Assembly: GCA_036510575.1 (NCBI GenBank)
Contig: DATCDR010000223.1
Coordinates: 1 to 16,309 of the forward strand
From: DATCDR01 sp036510575
Lineage (GTDB): Bacteria; Actinomycetota; Acidimicrobiia; Acidimicrobiales; Bog-793
Direction of reading: 5' to 3'
DNA: 16,309 nt
Part shown: positions 1-7,590 of the stretch, piece by piece
How positions within the stretch are numbered: position 1 is the first letter of the stretch
How the letters are laid out: every line of letters begins with the position of its first letter
The notes under the pieces: generated by a model
Databases searched by the model: none
Seen by the model: only the letters and a program-made list of their open reading frames with translations
What the model was told of the DNA's origin: nothing
Made by a program: the position numbers and the translations under genes

Positions 1-1
1 C

Positions 2-1152
2 GCGGACATCGAGTACCTGCGATCCGAAGCGACGCTGTTCGGCTTCGTCCCTTCGGACTCGACGGTGTGGAGGACCTTTCACGAGATCACGCCCGAGACC
101 CGAGAAGGCTTGAAGGCGGCGGTGGCCGAAGTCCGCGCCAAGGTCTGGAGCCGGTCGGCCGCGACGATCGGAACCGACGCGGTGATCCTTGACGTCGACG
201 CCTCGCTCGTCTCCATCCACACCGAGGCCAAGGAGGGAACCGGTCCGACGAACAAGGGCGGCTATGGCTTCCACCCACTGCTCGTCTTTTCACTTGTCAG
301 ACCGGGGAGTGCCTGGCGGGCATGCTCCGTCCGGGCAACGCCGGCGCCAACACCGTCGCGGATCACGTCCTCGTCTTAGACGAGGCGATCGCCCAGCTCC
401 CCGCTGAGATCGCGACTGGTCACCATGTGGGTGACGATTCCTCCGTTGCCTCTCGTGACGTCGTGATCCGCTCTGACTCGGCCGGATGCAGCGAGGGGTT
501 CCTTGGCGCATGCCGCTCCCGCAACGTCGGCTTCTCGGTCGTCGCGAGAAGGAACGCCCAGGTCGAAGCTGCGATCTTCGACGCGATAGGGCTCGAAGAG
601 TGCTGGGCCCCGGCCATCCGCCAAGACGGCGAGCTGCGCGACGGCGCGGCCGTGATCGAGCTCACGAGTCTCGTCGATCTTTCGAACTATCCCTCCGGCA
701 CGCGACTCATCGTCCGCCGTGAGCCACTGCACCCCGGCGCGCAACAGAGCCTCTTTCCTGCGATCGACTTCAGGTATTGGGGCCACTACACCGATCAGGC
801 CGGCGACCCGGTCATCCTCGACTGCTTCATGCGCGCCCATGCGCACGTGGAAGAGCACATCGCCCGACTGAAGGACTCCGGGCTCTGCCGCTTCCCGTTC
901 TCGAACCTCGAGGCCAACAGGAGCTGGCTCTTTTGTGTCACCGCGGCAGCCGACCTCGTGCGGTGGTTCCAGCTCCTCTGCCTCGACGGCGAGCTCGCCC
1001 TCGCCCGTCCGAAGCAACTCCGGTGGAGCTTGTTCCACGCGCCGGGACGACTCGTCCGCTCGGCGCGTCGCGAGATCGTCCGCATCCTCGATGCCTGCCC
1101 GAGCGCCGACGCGCTCCTCTCGGCCTATGAACGGATCGCTCTTCTCACCTGA
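2..1152 (+). pseudogene. IS1380-family transposase, 5'-truncated by window and frameshifted
   Basis: This was a DDE-type transposase that moves the IS by cut and paste. The first part (frame of base 2) reads ADIEYLRSE..LFGFV..D, then ILDVDASLV with the first catalytic Asp near 191 or 197, then GGYGFHPLL, and runs to a stop at 377-379. The family sequence resumes in the -1 frame as TGECLAGMLRPGNAGANT from base 301, with the second Asp in RSDSAG (about 475) and the catalytic Glu in HVEEHIARLKDSGLCRFPF (about 850), ending at 1152. The break is near 287-298, where CTTTTC occurs; it equals the loss of one base. IS1380 transposases are normally a single frame, so inactivation is most likely. Programmed -1 slippage at the T run or an assembly indel are alternatives. 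Confidence 0.88.
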
Positions 1153-1326
1153 GCGTCACCGACTCCGAAGCACCGGTCACCGGCTGGCCTCGCAATGCCC
1201 ACGCCTGGGTCAGAACCGACCGAACTGGCGAAATAACGGTCAGTCAGATCGGGAAGAGTCGAAAATCAGCGGCGCACTCCCGAACGACCGCCAGAGAATG
1301 ACCAACCGAGACGCTCAAGCATTCTC

Positions 1327-1344
1327 GTGAAGAATCGGAGCTAG
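1327..1344. repeat. Candidate right terminal repeat of the IS1380 element
   Basis: GTGAAGAATCGGAGCTAG lies about 175 bp after the transposase stop. It resembles my recollection of IS1380-family tips, which end in a CTAG-type sequence when read outwards. The opposite end is not in the window, so inversion symmetry could not be tested. Confidence 0.4.
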
Positions 1345-1348
1345 CTAG

Positions 1349-1456
1349 GCACGCATCTTCCTCAACGACCGACTCGTCGACGTTCACCGCTACGCGCAGA
1401 CTGCACTTGACGAGCTCGGTCCGCTCGATCCGGCAGCAGCCCGTCGACGACGCTAG
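1349..1456 (+). pseudogene. Unrecognised 3' coding fragment directly after the IS end
   Basis: From the base after the CTAG repeat a stop-free frame reads ARIFLNDRLVDVHRYAQTAL, then DELGPLDPAAARRRR and a TAG stop at 1454-1456. The composition (acidic and aliphatic residues, then a basic tail) looks like a genuine protein C-terminus, and its position abutting the proposed IS boundary suggests a host gene interrupted by the insertion. It has no start codon or ribosome-binding site and is only 35 codons long, so chance openness is possible. I do not recognise a family. Confidence 0.3.
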
Positions 1457-1457
1457 G

Positions 1458-1480
1458 GTGACTAGTCACATCGTGACTAA
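1458..1480. promoter_or_regulatory. GTGACTA palindrome plus direct repeat, candidate operator of the transport operon
   Basis: A perfect 12-bp palindrome GTGACTAGTCAC (1458-1469) is followed by a further half site GTGACTA (1473-1479), 15 bp start to start. It lies 23-45 bp upstream of the binding-protein start and just before the Shine-Dalgarno sequence GAGGAGGG (1486-1493). A 12-bp palindrome alone is expected a few times by chance in 16 kb; the repeated half site and the position make it more persuasive. It does not match the ModE operator I know of. No convincing -35/-10 pair was seen. Confidence 0.4.
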
Positions 1481-1502
1481 CTCCTGAGGAGGGCGACTGG
1501 GC

Positions 1503-2423
1503 ATGACCGCATCCACTCGCTTACGCCATCGCGTGCTTGGTACCCGGCTCGCCGCCGCGATCGCTGGCGCCGCCTTGGTGGTCGGCATCGGGCCCATCGG
1601 CGCGTCGGCAAGACCATCGATTTCAACGACCGCCGCCAAACCCAGCGGCGACGTCGAAGTGTTTTCTGCCGGTTCTCTCGATACCTTGCTGACCAAGTCG
1701 GTCGGACCGGCGTTCCACACCGCGACCGGTTACACGCTGGTCGACACCTCGCACGGGTCGGCGACCCTCGCGGCCGATATCAAGAACAAGATCGCGGTCG
1801 CCGATGTCTTCCTCAGCGCGTCACCTGCAGTGGACACCACCCTCGAGGGCGCGAAGAACGGTGACTGGGTGTCGTGGTATGCGGATTTCGCCTCGTCCCC
1901 GGAGGTCCTCGGGTACTACCCGAAGAGCAAGTTCGCCACGGACCTCAAGACCAAGCCGTGGTACAAGGTGATCACCATGTCTGGGTTCCGCCTCGGGCGG
2001 ACCGACCCGACCCAGGACCCTGGCGGCGTGTTGGCCATCAAGGCGCTCGAAGAGACGGCAACCGCGCAGCATCTCTCGGCGCTGAAGACGCTTGCGACGG
2101 AAACGTCAGACGTCTACGAGGAGAACACGGAGCAGGCCGACATCCAGACCGGGCAGCTCGACGCCTCCTTCATGTACGAGGCCGACGCAAACTCCCAAGC
2201 AAGCCCGTTCGTGAAGCTGACTGGCACCGACCTCGCCGGTGACTACACGATCACGATCGTGAAGAACGCCCCCCACCTTGCTGCAGCCGAGGCGTTCATC
2301 AAGTTCCTCCTCGGTTCCACCGGCAAGGCTGAGATGAAAGCTGACCAATTCGGCGTCGTCTCGCCGCCGACAGTCTCCGGTTCCGGCGTCCCGAGCGGTT
2401 TCAAGAGCCTCTTGAAGTCATGA
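1503..2423 (+). CDS. Molybdate/tungstate-type ABC transporter substrate-binding protein (WtpA/ModA-like)
   Basis: This is the extracytoplasmic receptor that captures an oxyanion, probably tungstate or molybdate, and delivers it to the permease encoded next. The start ATG has a strong SD (GAGGAGGG, 9-nt gap). Residues 1-36 form an Arg-rich n-region, a hydrophobic core and ASA before the likely cleavage site. The mature part starts with VEVFSAGSL (51-59), continues with SHGSATLA (83-90, ligand-loop Ser residues) and has FRLGRTDPTQDPGG at 162-175. That last motif is typical of the archaeal-type WtpA/ModA subclass, where the Asp helps bind the metal; YEADANSQ (225-232) is at the place of the second ligand region. 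The 306 aa length fits the family. I see no cysteine, hence no lipobox, which is unusual for an actinobacterial receptor. It overlaps the next gene by ATGA. Choice between W, Mo and sulfate is inference. Confidence 0.88.
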   Translation: MTASTRLRHRVLGTRLAAAIAGAALVVGIGPIGASARPSISTTAAKPSGDVEVFSAGSLDTLLTKSVGPAFHTATGYTLVDTSHGSATLAADIKNKIAVADVFLSASPAVDTTLEGAKNGDWVSWYADFASSPEVLGYYPKSKFATDLKTKPWYKVITMSGFRLGRTDPTQDPGGVLAIKALEETATAQHLSALKTLATETSDVYEENTEQADIQTGQLDASFMYEADANSQASPFVKLTGTDLAGDYTITIVKNAPHLAAAEAFIKFLLGSTGKAEMKADQFGVVSPPTVSGSGVPSGFKSLLKS

Positions 2424-4321
2424 CGCCCAGCAGGCCGCCGCGCCCGGTCCGTTGGCTCGGCGCCCTGCTCGTCCTCTACCTGGCGTACCCGGTCGGGGCG
2501 TTCGCTTACCGCGTCGTCATCGGCCACAACGAGGGCTGGAACGTCCCTGGGCTTTGGTCCGCCTTGTTCGTGTCCGCCGAGGGCGCCACCGTCTCGCTTT
2601 TGATCGGGGTGGTGACCGGCATCCCGCTCGCCTACGTCCTTGCCCACCGGCGAGGGTGGCTGTCCTCGGCGGTGGGCGTGATCGTCCAGCTTCCGCTGGC
2701 CGTTCCGCCCCTCATCTGCGGCATCCTGCTGATCTACATCGTCGGTCCGTACTCGTTCCTCGGCCAACTGTCTGGCGAGCGGCTCACCGAGACGATGTAC
2801 GGGCTCGTCATCGCCCAGTCGTTCGTCTCCTTGCCTTTCCTGGTCGTGGTCGCGCGCAGTGCCTTCCGTGCCGTCGACGCGTCCTTGGGCGATGTCGCCG
2901 CCACCCTCGGCCACGGTCCGCTGGCCCGGTTCCTTCGCGTCGATGTGCCGGCCGCGTCAGACGGCCTCCGGACAGGGATGATCCTCATGTGGCTGCGGGC
3001 CTTCGGCGAGTACGGCACGACCGTCGTCCTCGCCTACCACCCCTACAGTCTCCCGGTCTACGTCGACAACCTGTTCTCTTCGGTGCCGCTGTCGGAGGCC
3101 GAGGCGCCGACGATCCTCGCCTTCGGCGTCGCGGTACTGGCCATCGTCCTCAGCCGCGTCCGTCGACCGGCGCGCATTCGGCGCCAGCCGATCCCGGCAC
3201 CGGCCGCTCCGGTGTCGACGCCACCAACGCCGGTGGGTTTCGACATCGACACCACGGTAGGGACGTTCCGCCTGCGAGTGGTGCACCCGGAGAGCAGCCA
3301 TCGCCTCGCGGTTGTCGGACCGTCGGGCTCGGGCAAGTCGGTCACGCTGCGTGCCCTCGCCGGGCTGCTCGGCTCGGACGCCGGGACCGTGACCTATGGC
3401 GGCGTCGACGTGAGCCACACAAGGCCCGAGCGACGCCGACTCGGTTACGTCCCCCAGGGCTCTGGCCTTTTCCCGGGCCGCACGGTCTGGCAACAGGCGG
3501 TCTTCGGCGTCGACGCGGACCCGGCCCGGGCGGCCTGGTGGCTGGAGACGCTCCACCTAGACGGCCTCTACGACCGTTTGCCGGAGCAGCTCTCCGGTGG
3601 GCAACGCCAGCGAGTCAGTCTCGCCCGGGCGCTCGCCGGCGACCCCGAAGTCGTGCTGCTCGACGAGCCGTTTTCCGCCCTGGACGCCCCCGTACGGGGC
3701 GAGCTGCGACGAGAGCTGCGCCGCCTCCAGCGCGAGGTCAACCTCTCCACCGTCATCGTCACCCACGACCCTGAGGAAGCGGCGATGCTGGCCGACGAGA
3801 TCATGGTCGTGCGGGACGGGCAGGTGCTCCAGTCAGGGAACTGTCGTGACGTTTACCAGCGTCCCGCCTCGGCCGAGATCGGTCGCCTGCTCGGTATCGA
3901 CAACCTCTTCGATGGCGTGGCCAATGCCGCCGGCGTGCTGCTCATCGGCGGGGACCGAACCGCGGATGTCGCGGGTGGCGGCGTCTCGGTAGGCCTGCCA
4001 CTAAACGTGCCGGTTGGCACTCGCCTGCTATGGCAGGTGCCGCCTGAAGCCCTCCAGGTCCGTCCAGCACCGTCGATGCGCTCATACGGGTCGACCGTCG
4101 ACCTTGGTCAAGGTCGCGTGACCGACGTCGTCGACCTGGGTCGTGCCGTCGAGGTAGTGGTGGAGTTGGCCGCTGGCGTCGAGCTCCGGGTCCGGATGGT
4201 CGAGATACCTGACCTCAGCGTCGGCGCGACCTGCTGGGTGGAGACCGAGGCGGACGCCGTGTCGGTCTGGCCCGAGCCCGCGGTTACCGGAACTCAAGGT
4301 TCTACGGCACGTCTGGTGTGA
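2420..4321 (+). CDS. Molybdate/tungstate ABC transporter, ModB-ModC (permease-ATPase) fusion
   Basis: One 633-aa chain carries both the membrane channel and the ATPase of the importer. Residues 11-35, 45-76, 84-108, 127-146, 185-206 and 230-245 are hydrophobic membrane segments, with the EAA coupling loop DVAATLGHGPLARF at 158-171. A Pro/Ala-rich linker (about 255-272) joins the ATPase: Walker A GPSGSGKS 300-307, Q-loop YVPQ 343-346, signature LSGGQ 391-395, Walker B VVLLDEP 411-417, D-loop SALD 419-422, H-loop His449. Residues from about 550 resemble a single TOBE-like oxyanion-sensing domain. All catalytic motifs are intact, so the gene looks functional. Its ATG overlaps the binding-protein stop by 4 bp, implying translational coupling. 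ModB-ModC fusions are known but less common than separate genes. The substrate is inferred from the partner protein. Confidence 0.92.
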   Translation: MTPSRPPRPVRWLGALLVLYLAYPVGAFAYRVVIGHNEGWNVPGLWSALFVSAEGATVSLLIGVVTGIPLAYVLAHRRGWLSSAVGVIVQLPLAVPPLICGILLIYIVGPYSFLGQLSGERLTETMYGLVIAQSFVSLPFLVVVARSAFRAVDASLGDVAATLGHGPLARFLRVDVPAASDGLRTGMILMWLRAFGEYGTTVVLAYHPYSLPVYVDNLFSSVPLSEAEAPTILAFGVAVLAIVLSRVRRPARIRRQPIPAPAAPVSTPPTPVGFDIDTTVGTFRLRVVHPESSHRLAVVGPSGSGKSVTLRALAGLLGSDAGTVTYGGVDVSHTRPERRRLGYVPQGSGLFPGRTVWQQAVFGVDADPARAAWWLETLHLDGLYDRLPEQLSGGQRQRVSLARALAGDPEVVLLDEPFSALDAPVRGELRRELRRLQREVNLSTVIVTHDPEEAAMLADEIMVVRDGQVLQSGNCRDVYQRPASAEIGRLLGIDNLFDGVANAAGVLLIGGDRTADVAGGGVSVGLPLNVPVGTRLLWQVPPEALQVRPAPSMRSYGSTVDLGQGRVTDVVDLGRAVEVVVELAAGVELRVRMVEIPDLSVGATCWVETEADAVSVWPEPAVTGTQGSTARLV

Positions 4322-4536
4322 TCGGCGCCGAGATGGTCGCGCTGCGACGGCTAGTGCCGCCCGATCTACCCGTGAACGGATCTAGGACATTCGTCGGGTG
4401 AGCGTTGGCACTCGCTCGCATCTGGGCGTCGGAAGATGGTTGCTCTAGGGCCGACGATCGCGTGCTTGCCACTCCGAGAAGTCCACACGCGGCGTTCCTC
4501 TTGCTGTGAGTTGGTCGATGGTCGCGGTCGGCGTGA

Positions 4537-4863
4537 ACGGGTGCCGCCGTCGGACCGAGCGTCCCCGAAGAGGGCCAGTTCCCTCTTCCTCCGACGTCGC
4601 CTTGTTCTTTCACGGTGACGTTCTCTTTGGCTTCAGGGACGGTTCCGGTCGGACCGGGAACCCTCACGATTCTCGACGAGCAAAGCAGACTGCATCACCC
4701 GAGCGTGGTGCTCCAGAGGAGCGACGCGACGCTCGTCCCCTCCGCCCGGACCTCCACGGTCGTCGTGAGCGACGTCTTGCCGACCGGCAACGGACAACTC
4801 CGTTGGTCTCCGGCGGGTGGTCGACCCGTCGTCTTTTGGGATTTTGACGTCGAGATCGATTGA
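4537..4863 (+). pseudogene. Remnant of a secreted-domain protein, copy A
   Basis: The stop-free frame reads AVGPSVPEEG, PTSPCSFTVTFSLASG, VPVGPGTLTILDE, and ends LRWSP..VVFWDFDVEID. It aligns along its length with copy B downstream: GP-VP--G, P---T-C-[FW]T, G-VPV, W-[SA]-P, V--WD-(x)-VE-x-D, both stopping right after the last Asp. The alternation of hydrophobic and polar residues suggests a beta-sandwich. Upstream the frame is closed by TGA at 4534-4536 and no start, signal peptide or RBS is visible; a GTG at 4615 would give only the C-terminal part. It is therefore probably the broken 3' end of a longer gene. I do not recognise a named family. Confidence 0.5.
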
Positions 4864-5115
4864 AGCCAGCTCGCGGGGGATTCGAGGACCGTCGATCTAC
4901 TGACGTTTCGCGGCTCCTCTGGACATCGAGGCTCGAGTAGGAACCGTGCCTGATTCGGTCAAACGCGTCGTCGACGACGAGCGGCAACTACGGCCAGCTG
5001 CTCGTTCACGGCGGCATCGATGCTTCGTTAGGAGAGGTCTGTCCGCAACTCTCAGGCGTTCTGGGCTACCCGGCCGAGGCGGCTCGTCGCTGTCCACGGA
5101 CCGGGTACCAGAGGC

Positions 5116-5626
5116 GTGGTGATATCGCTAGCTCTCCTGGCGGCGTCACCGGTTGCGGCTCCTCGACGTACCCAACCTTCCTACCGAAGCAGACTTTTGA
5201 CCCGCAGGTCGATACCGCGCTCATCGGCACGATGTCTCGCCCGGCGCTGCAGGTGGAGGGCCTCGGCGTCAAGGTCCAGACGACGCACTTCAATGTGCTG
5301 GTCGTGGTCAGCGGCCCTATCGTTCCCGGGGACGGACTGCTCGTCCAACCGGACGCCACGACGTGCGCCTGGACCGAAGCGATGAAGGACGCGACGGGCG
5401 ATGTACCCGTTTCGATCGCAGACTTCCACTCGATCGACCACCTTGGGTCGGTCTTCTTGATGGGCCTGGTTCCCGGCGAGCACGCCCCTCCTCCTGTGCT
5501 GCACCCGCATCGGACATCACGTTCCAGCTACGGTCCTACGAGCTCGTCGGCGAGGGCATGATGCAATGGGCGCCGGACCACCACCACGTCGTCGCGGACT
5601 GGGACTACACGGTTGAAAACGACTAG
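5116..5626 (+). pseudogene. Decayed putative lipoprotein of unknown function, copy B, two frameshifts
   Basis: Three frames join into one protein. From 5116 the first frame gives a hydrophobic signal core VVISLALLAA. Near 5143 the sense moves one frame back to VTGCGSSTYPTFLPKQTF, where VTGC fits a lipobox. That frame continues through RPALQVEGLGVKVQTTHFNV, GPIVPGDG and ATTCAW to LVPGEHAPPPVLHP. Near 5508 it moves again to SDITFQLRSYELVGEGMMQW and ends ADWDYTVEND at 5626. Each break equals one lost base. The repaired protein would be a lipidated extracytoplasmic protein of about 170 residues with one beta-rich domain. It is related to copy A. The start is unclear: GTG at 5116 or 5119 would lack basic n-region residues, so the real start may be upstream. 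Confidence 0.6.
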
Positions 5627-5775
5627 CGCAGGCCGCGTCTATCGCGCGCGATGCGATTCGGCCCCGTTCGATCTGATGCGTCCAGGTGCGCTGACCTGCC
5701 GGATCGATTCAGGTTGGTTCGCCCTCGTCCGGCTCGACGGATTTCGGGAAGCGACGACGAGCGCCCCCCGATTAC

Positions 5776-6702
5776 TCACCTAGGCAAGCTGGTAGGTCGC
5801 GCGTCGATGTGCGACTCGTCGAGGGTGACGAGGTGTTCGTTCGTCCACACTGCGAGCGCCCCTCGTGATGCCGCGGCCTTGATCGATCGAGATGCCGCGA
5901 CGTCCGCCGCGAGCGCCGCATAGCCGTCCACCAGGAGACGGCGCCGGATCTGGTCTTCGTCGAGCGCGCCGACGCCCCAGTCGTTGTACGTCCAATTGTC
6001 ATCCTTTTGGATGCGCTCGCGGGCGACGACGACGCCAATCGGAGAGGAGAAGAGCGTCGTACCGTCCTCTCGAAGCACCTGCCATTCGGGCGACGTTACG
6101 GCGGCGTGCAGGGCCGCAAGGTCGTCGAACCACAACTCCGACCAGCCGTCATGGGTCTGGCTAGCCCAGGTGTAAGCCTCGCGCACTGCATGATTCTGCA
6201 CGTAACGTCGCAAACCCGGCAGTCGTAGACCGAGTGCACCGTGGTCGTGCAACCAGTGATCGAAGAACTCCTCGAGCGAGAGGCCGGGGAGTTTCGAGGC
6301 AAAAAAGATCGCCTTCACCATCTCCGGTGCGGTCTGCCCGTCGAGGACGATCCGCTCCTCGGCCACGATGCTCGTGCGCCGTTGGTGTGTTGGCAAGTCG
6401 TCACGGCGATCGAAGAGCTGAGCATCGTCATCGACCACGGCTTGCCGCAGTGCATCCGCCTGCGTGCCAGCCGCGCCGAAACGACGGGCCTCCAGGTCGT
6501 CGTACCAGAAGATCGAGACGCCGTCGAAGGTAGGTACCGGTTCAACGCCATAGGCCTCGGGAAGGGTGAGGTGCTGAACGTAGCGACGCAGGCGGGCCGA
6601 GTTCGAGAAGAGCGGCCCGTGGCTCAGTGCCCAATAGCGGTGGAACGCCTCGAGCTGGCGGTTCGACGGATGGAGTTGGGCTGCTGCAGCGACCTTGATC
6701 AT
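5776..6702 (-). CDS. Tandem EthD-like (dimeric alpha/beta-barrel) protein
   Basis: The 308-aa product has two copies of an EthD-type ferredoxin-like domain. Copy 1 has FHRYWALSHGPL (20-31), LRRYVQ (38-43) and WYDDL (66-70). Copy 2 has FFDHWLHDHGAL (146-157), LRRYVQ (164-169) and WFDDL (191-195). EthD-like proteins occur in degradation pathways (ethyl tert-butyl ether, polyketide or aromatic catabolism) but the role of most is unknown. Residues 230-308 form a C-terminal extension outside the two repeats. No signal peptide or membrane segment is seen, so it should be cytoplasmic. An SD-like AAGGTGGGA lies just before the ATG. It is on the same strand as the hydrolase and DUF1330 genes upstream, 129 bp from the former. 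Product family is sure; substrate unknown. Confidence 0.8.
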   Translation of the reverse strand: MIKVAAAAQLHPSNRQLEAFHRYWALSHGPLFSNSARLRRYVQHLTLPEAYGVEPVPTFDGVSIFWYDDLEARRFGAAGTQADALRQAVVDDDAQLFDRRDDLPTHQRRTSIVAEERIVLDGQTAPEMVKAIFFASKLPGLSLEEFFDHWLHDHGALGLRLPGLRRYVQNHAVREAYTWASQTHDGWSELWFDDLAALHAAVTSPEWQVLREDGTTLFSSPIGVVVARERIQKDDNWTYNDWGVGALDEDQIRRRLLVDGYAALAADVAASRSIKAAASRGALAVWTNEHLVTLDESHIDARPTSLPR

Positions 6703-6831
6703 GGCGGTCCCACCTTCGTCAACGCAGCGGGCGGTGTCGATGGTGGTGGGCGCCCTTTCCCTGTATCTGAAACAACGCAGCGAGAACTGATAACCACTCG
6801 TCGCCGGATTGTTGGCTGCACCTGCACCTGG

Positions 6832-7590
6832 TCAACGCGAAACAGTGGGATCGTGTCCGCGCAGAAATGTCCGGATATGGCGGACTGCAAGGGGCATGCG
6901 GTCCTTCGGCTCCTTCCAGGGATAGAGGCTCACCTGGGCGTTCGGAGCGAGAAGTGCGGATTCCATAGCAACTGCAAACGGGTGCGCGGAGACGTCATCG
7001 GGCAACACCAAGATGGGCGTGCTACAGCCGCGCACGAATTCGCGACTTACGGTAAAGACAAAATCGGGATTCGAGCGATACATCTTGGTCAAGAACGCAT
7101 CGACCATCGTGGGCGTTATTTCCGGTCGTGCGGCGCACAGTTCTGGCCCCCAGCGGTTCATGTTGTTGTCGTAAAAGAGGTCAGGAAGTTCCGGCCGGAA
7201 GCCGCTCGGTTGGGCCAATACGGCCGCGACCACTCGGTCAGCAGCCCTTCTCAACAGGTTCCAGATGAGCGGCCCGCCTATACAAAAGCCCATGACCATG
7301 AACTTGTCGATGCCGAGGTGGTCCATCAAGGCGAGTTGATCGTCAGTATGCGCGTCCCAGGGGCGATCAACTTCAAGAGGACCGAGCGACTCCCCACCGA
7401 TGGCGTTACGCAGATCCAACGTGATGCATCGGTGCGCATCCTTAAACTCTCCCAGCACGTCGAACGGAGCTCCGTTCTCAAAAAAGGAGATCCCCGCGTT
7501 CAGTCCACCACCGGGTATGACCAAGATCGGAAAGCCATCGCCGGTCTCTTCGTAGCGAATGCGAACCTCGCCATATTCGAAAACGGGCAC
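6832..7590 (-). CDS. Alpha/beta-hydrolase-fold protein with cysteine nucleophile
   Basis: A probable cytoplasmic hydrolase. Numbered from an upstream ATG at 7614, it has VIPGGG (33-37, oxyanion loop), the nucleophile elbow MGFCIGG (108-114) with Cys111 in place of the usual Ser, and LPDDVSAHP (204-212), which supplies a candidate acid (Asp206/207) and His211. Cys in G-x-C-x-G is the arrangement of dienelactone hydrolases, but the rest resembles the ordinary hydrolase_1 type rather than DLH. I chose GTG at 7590 because AAGGAG (7602-7597) precedes it by 6 nt, while ATG at 7614 has no SD; the protein would then begin (M)PVFEYGEVRI. The window shows no pathway partner beyond the EthD-like and DUF1330 genes on the same strand. 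Substrate unknown. Confidence 0.8.
   Translation of the reverse strand: MPVFEYGEVRIRYEETGDGFPILVIPGGGLNAGISFFENGAPFDVLGEFKDAHRCITLDLRNAIGGESLGPLEVDRPWDAHTDDQLALMDHLGIDKFMVMGFCIGGPLIWNLLRRAADRVVAAVLAQPSGFRPELPDLFYDNNMNRWGPELCAARPEITPTMVDAFLTKMYRSNPDFVFTVSREFVRGCSTPILVLPDDVSAHPFAVAMESALLAPNAQVSLYPWKEPKDRMPLAVRHIRTFLRGHDPTVSR

Larger units (their letters stand above)
1..1344 (+). mobile_element. IS1380-family insertion sequence, right part, left end outside window
   Basis: The element is recognised from its transposase, whose C-terminal three quarters run to 1152, and from a candidate right end at 1327-1344. Between the transposase stop and that end lie about 175 bases with no gene. The left end and the transposase start lie before base 1, so terminal repeats cannot be compared. 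A CTAG sits at the proposed end (1341-1344) and is repeated immediately at 1345-1348; IS1380 elements are known to make short target duplications, so this could be one, but the left flank is needed. Family assignment is firm; the boundary is tentative. Confidence 0.8.

Noticed and set aside
376..1038. Long minus-strand frame (220 aa) opposite the IS1380 transposase
   Set aside because: It is antisense to clear transposase sequence and has no family resemblance; such shadows are usual in G+C-rich DNA.
2452..3774. 440-aa plus-strand frame overlapping the ModBC gene
   Set aside because: Arg/Pro-rich translation typical of an out-of-frame shadow; the overlapping frame has all ABC transporter motifs.
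4336..4348. Stem GTCGC-GCT-GCGAC shortly after the ModBC stop as a terminator
   Set aside because: Five pairs only and no following T run; in G+C-rich DNA such stems are frequent.
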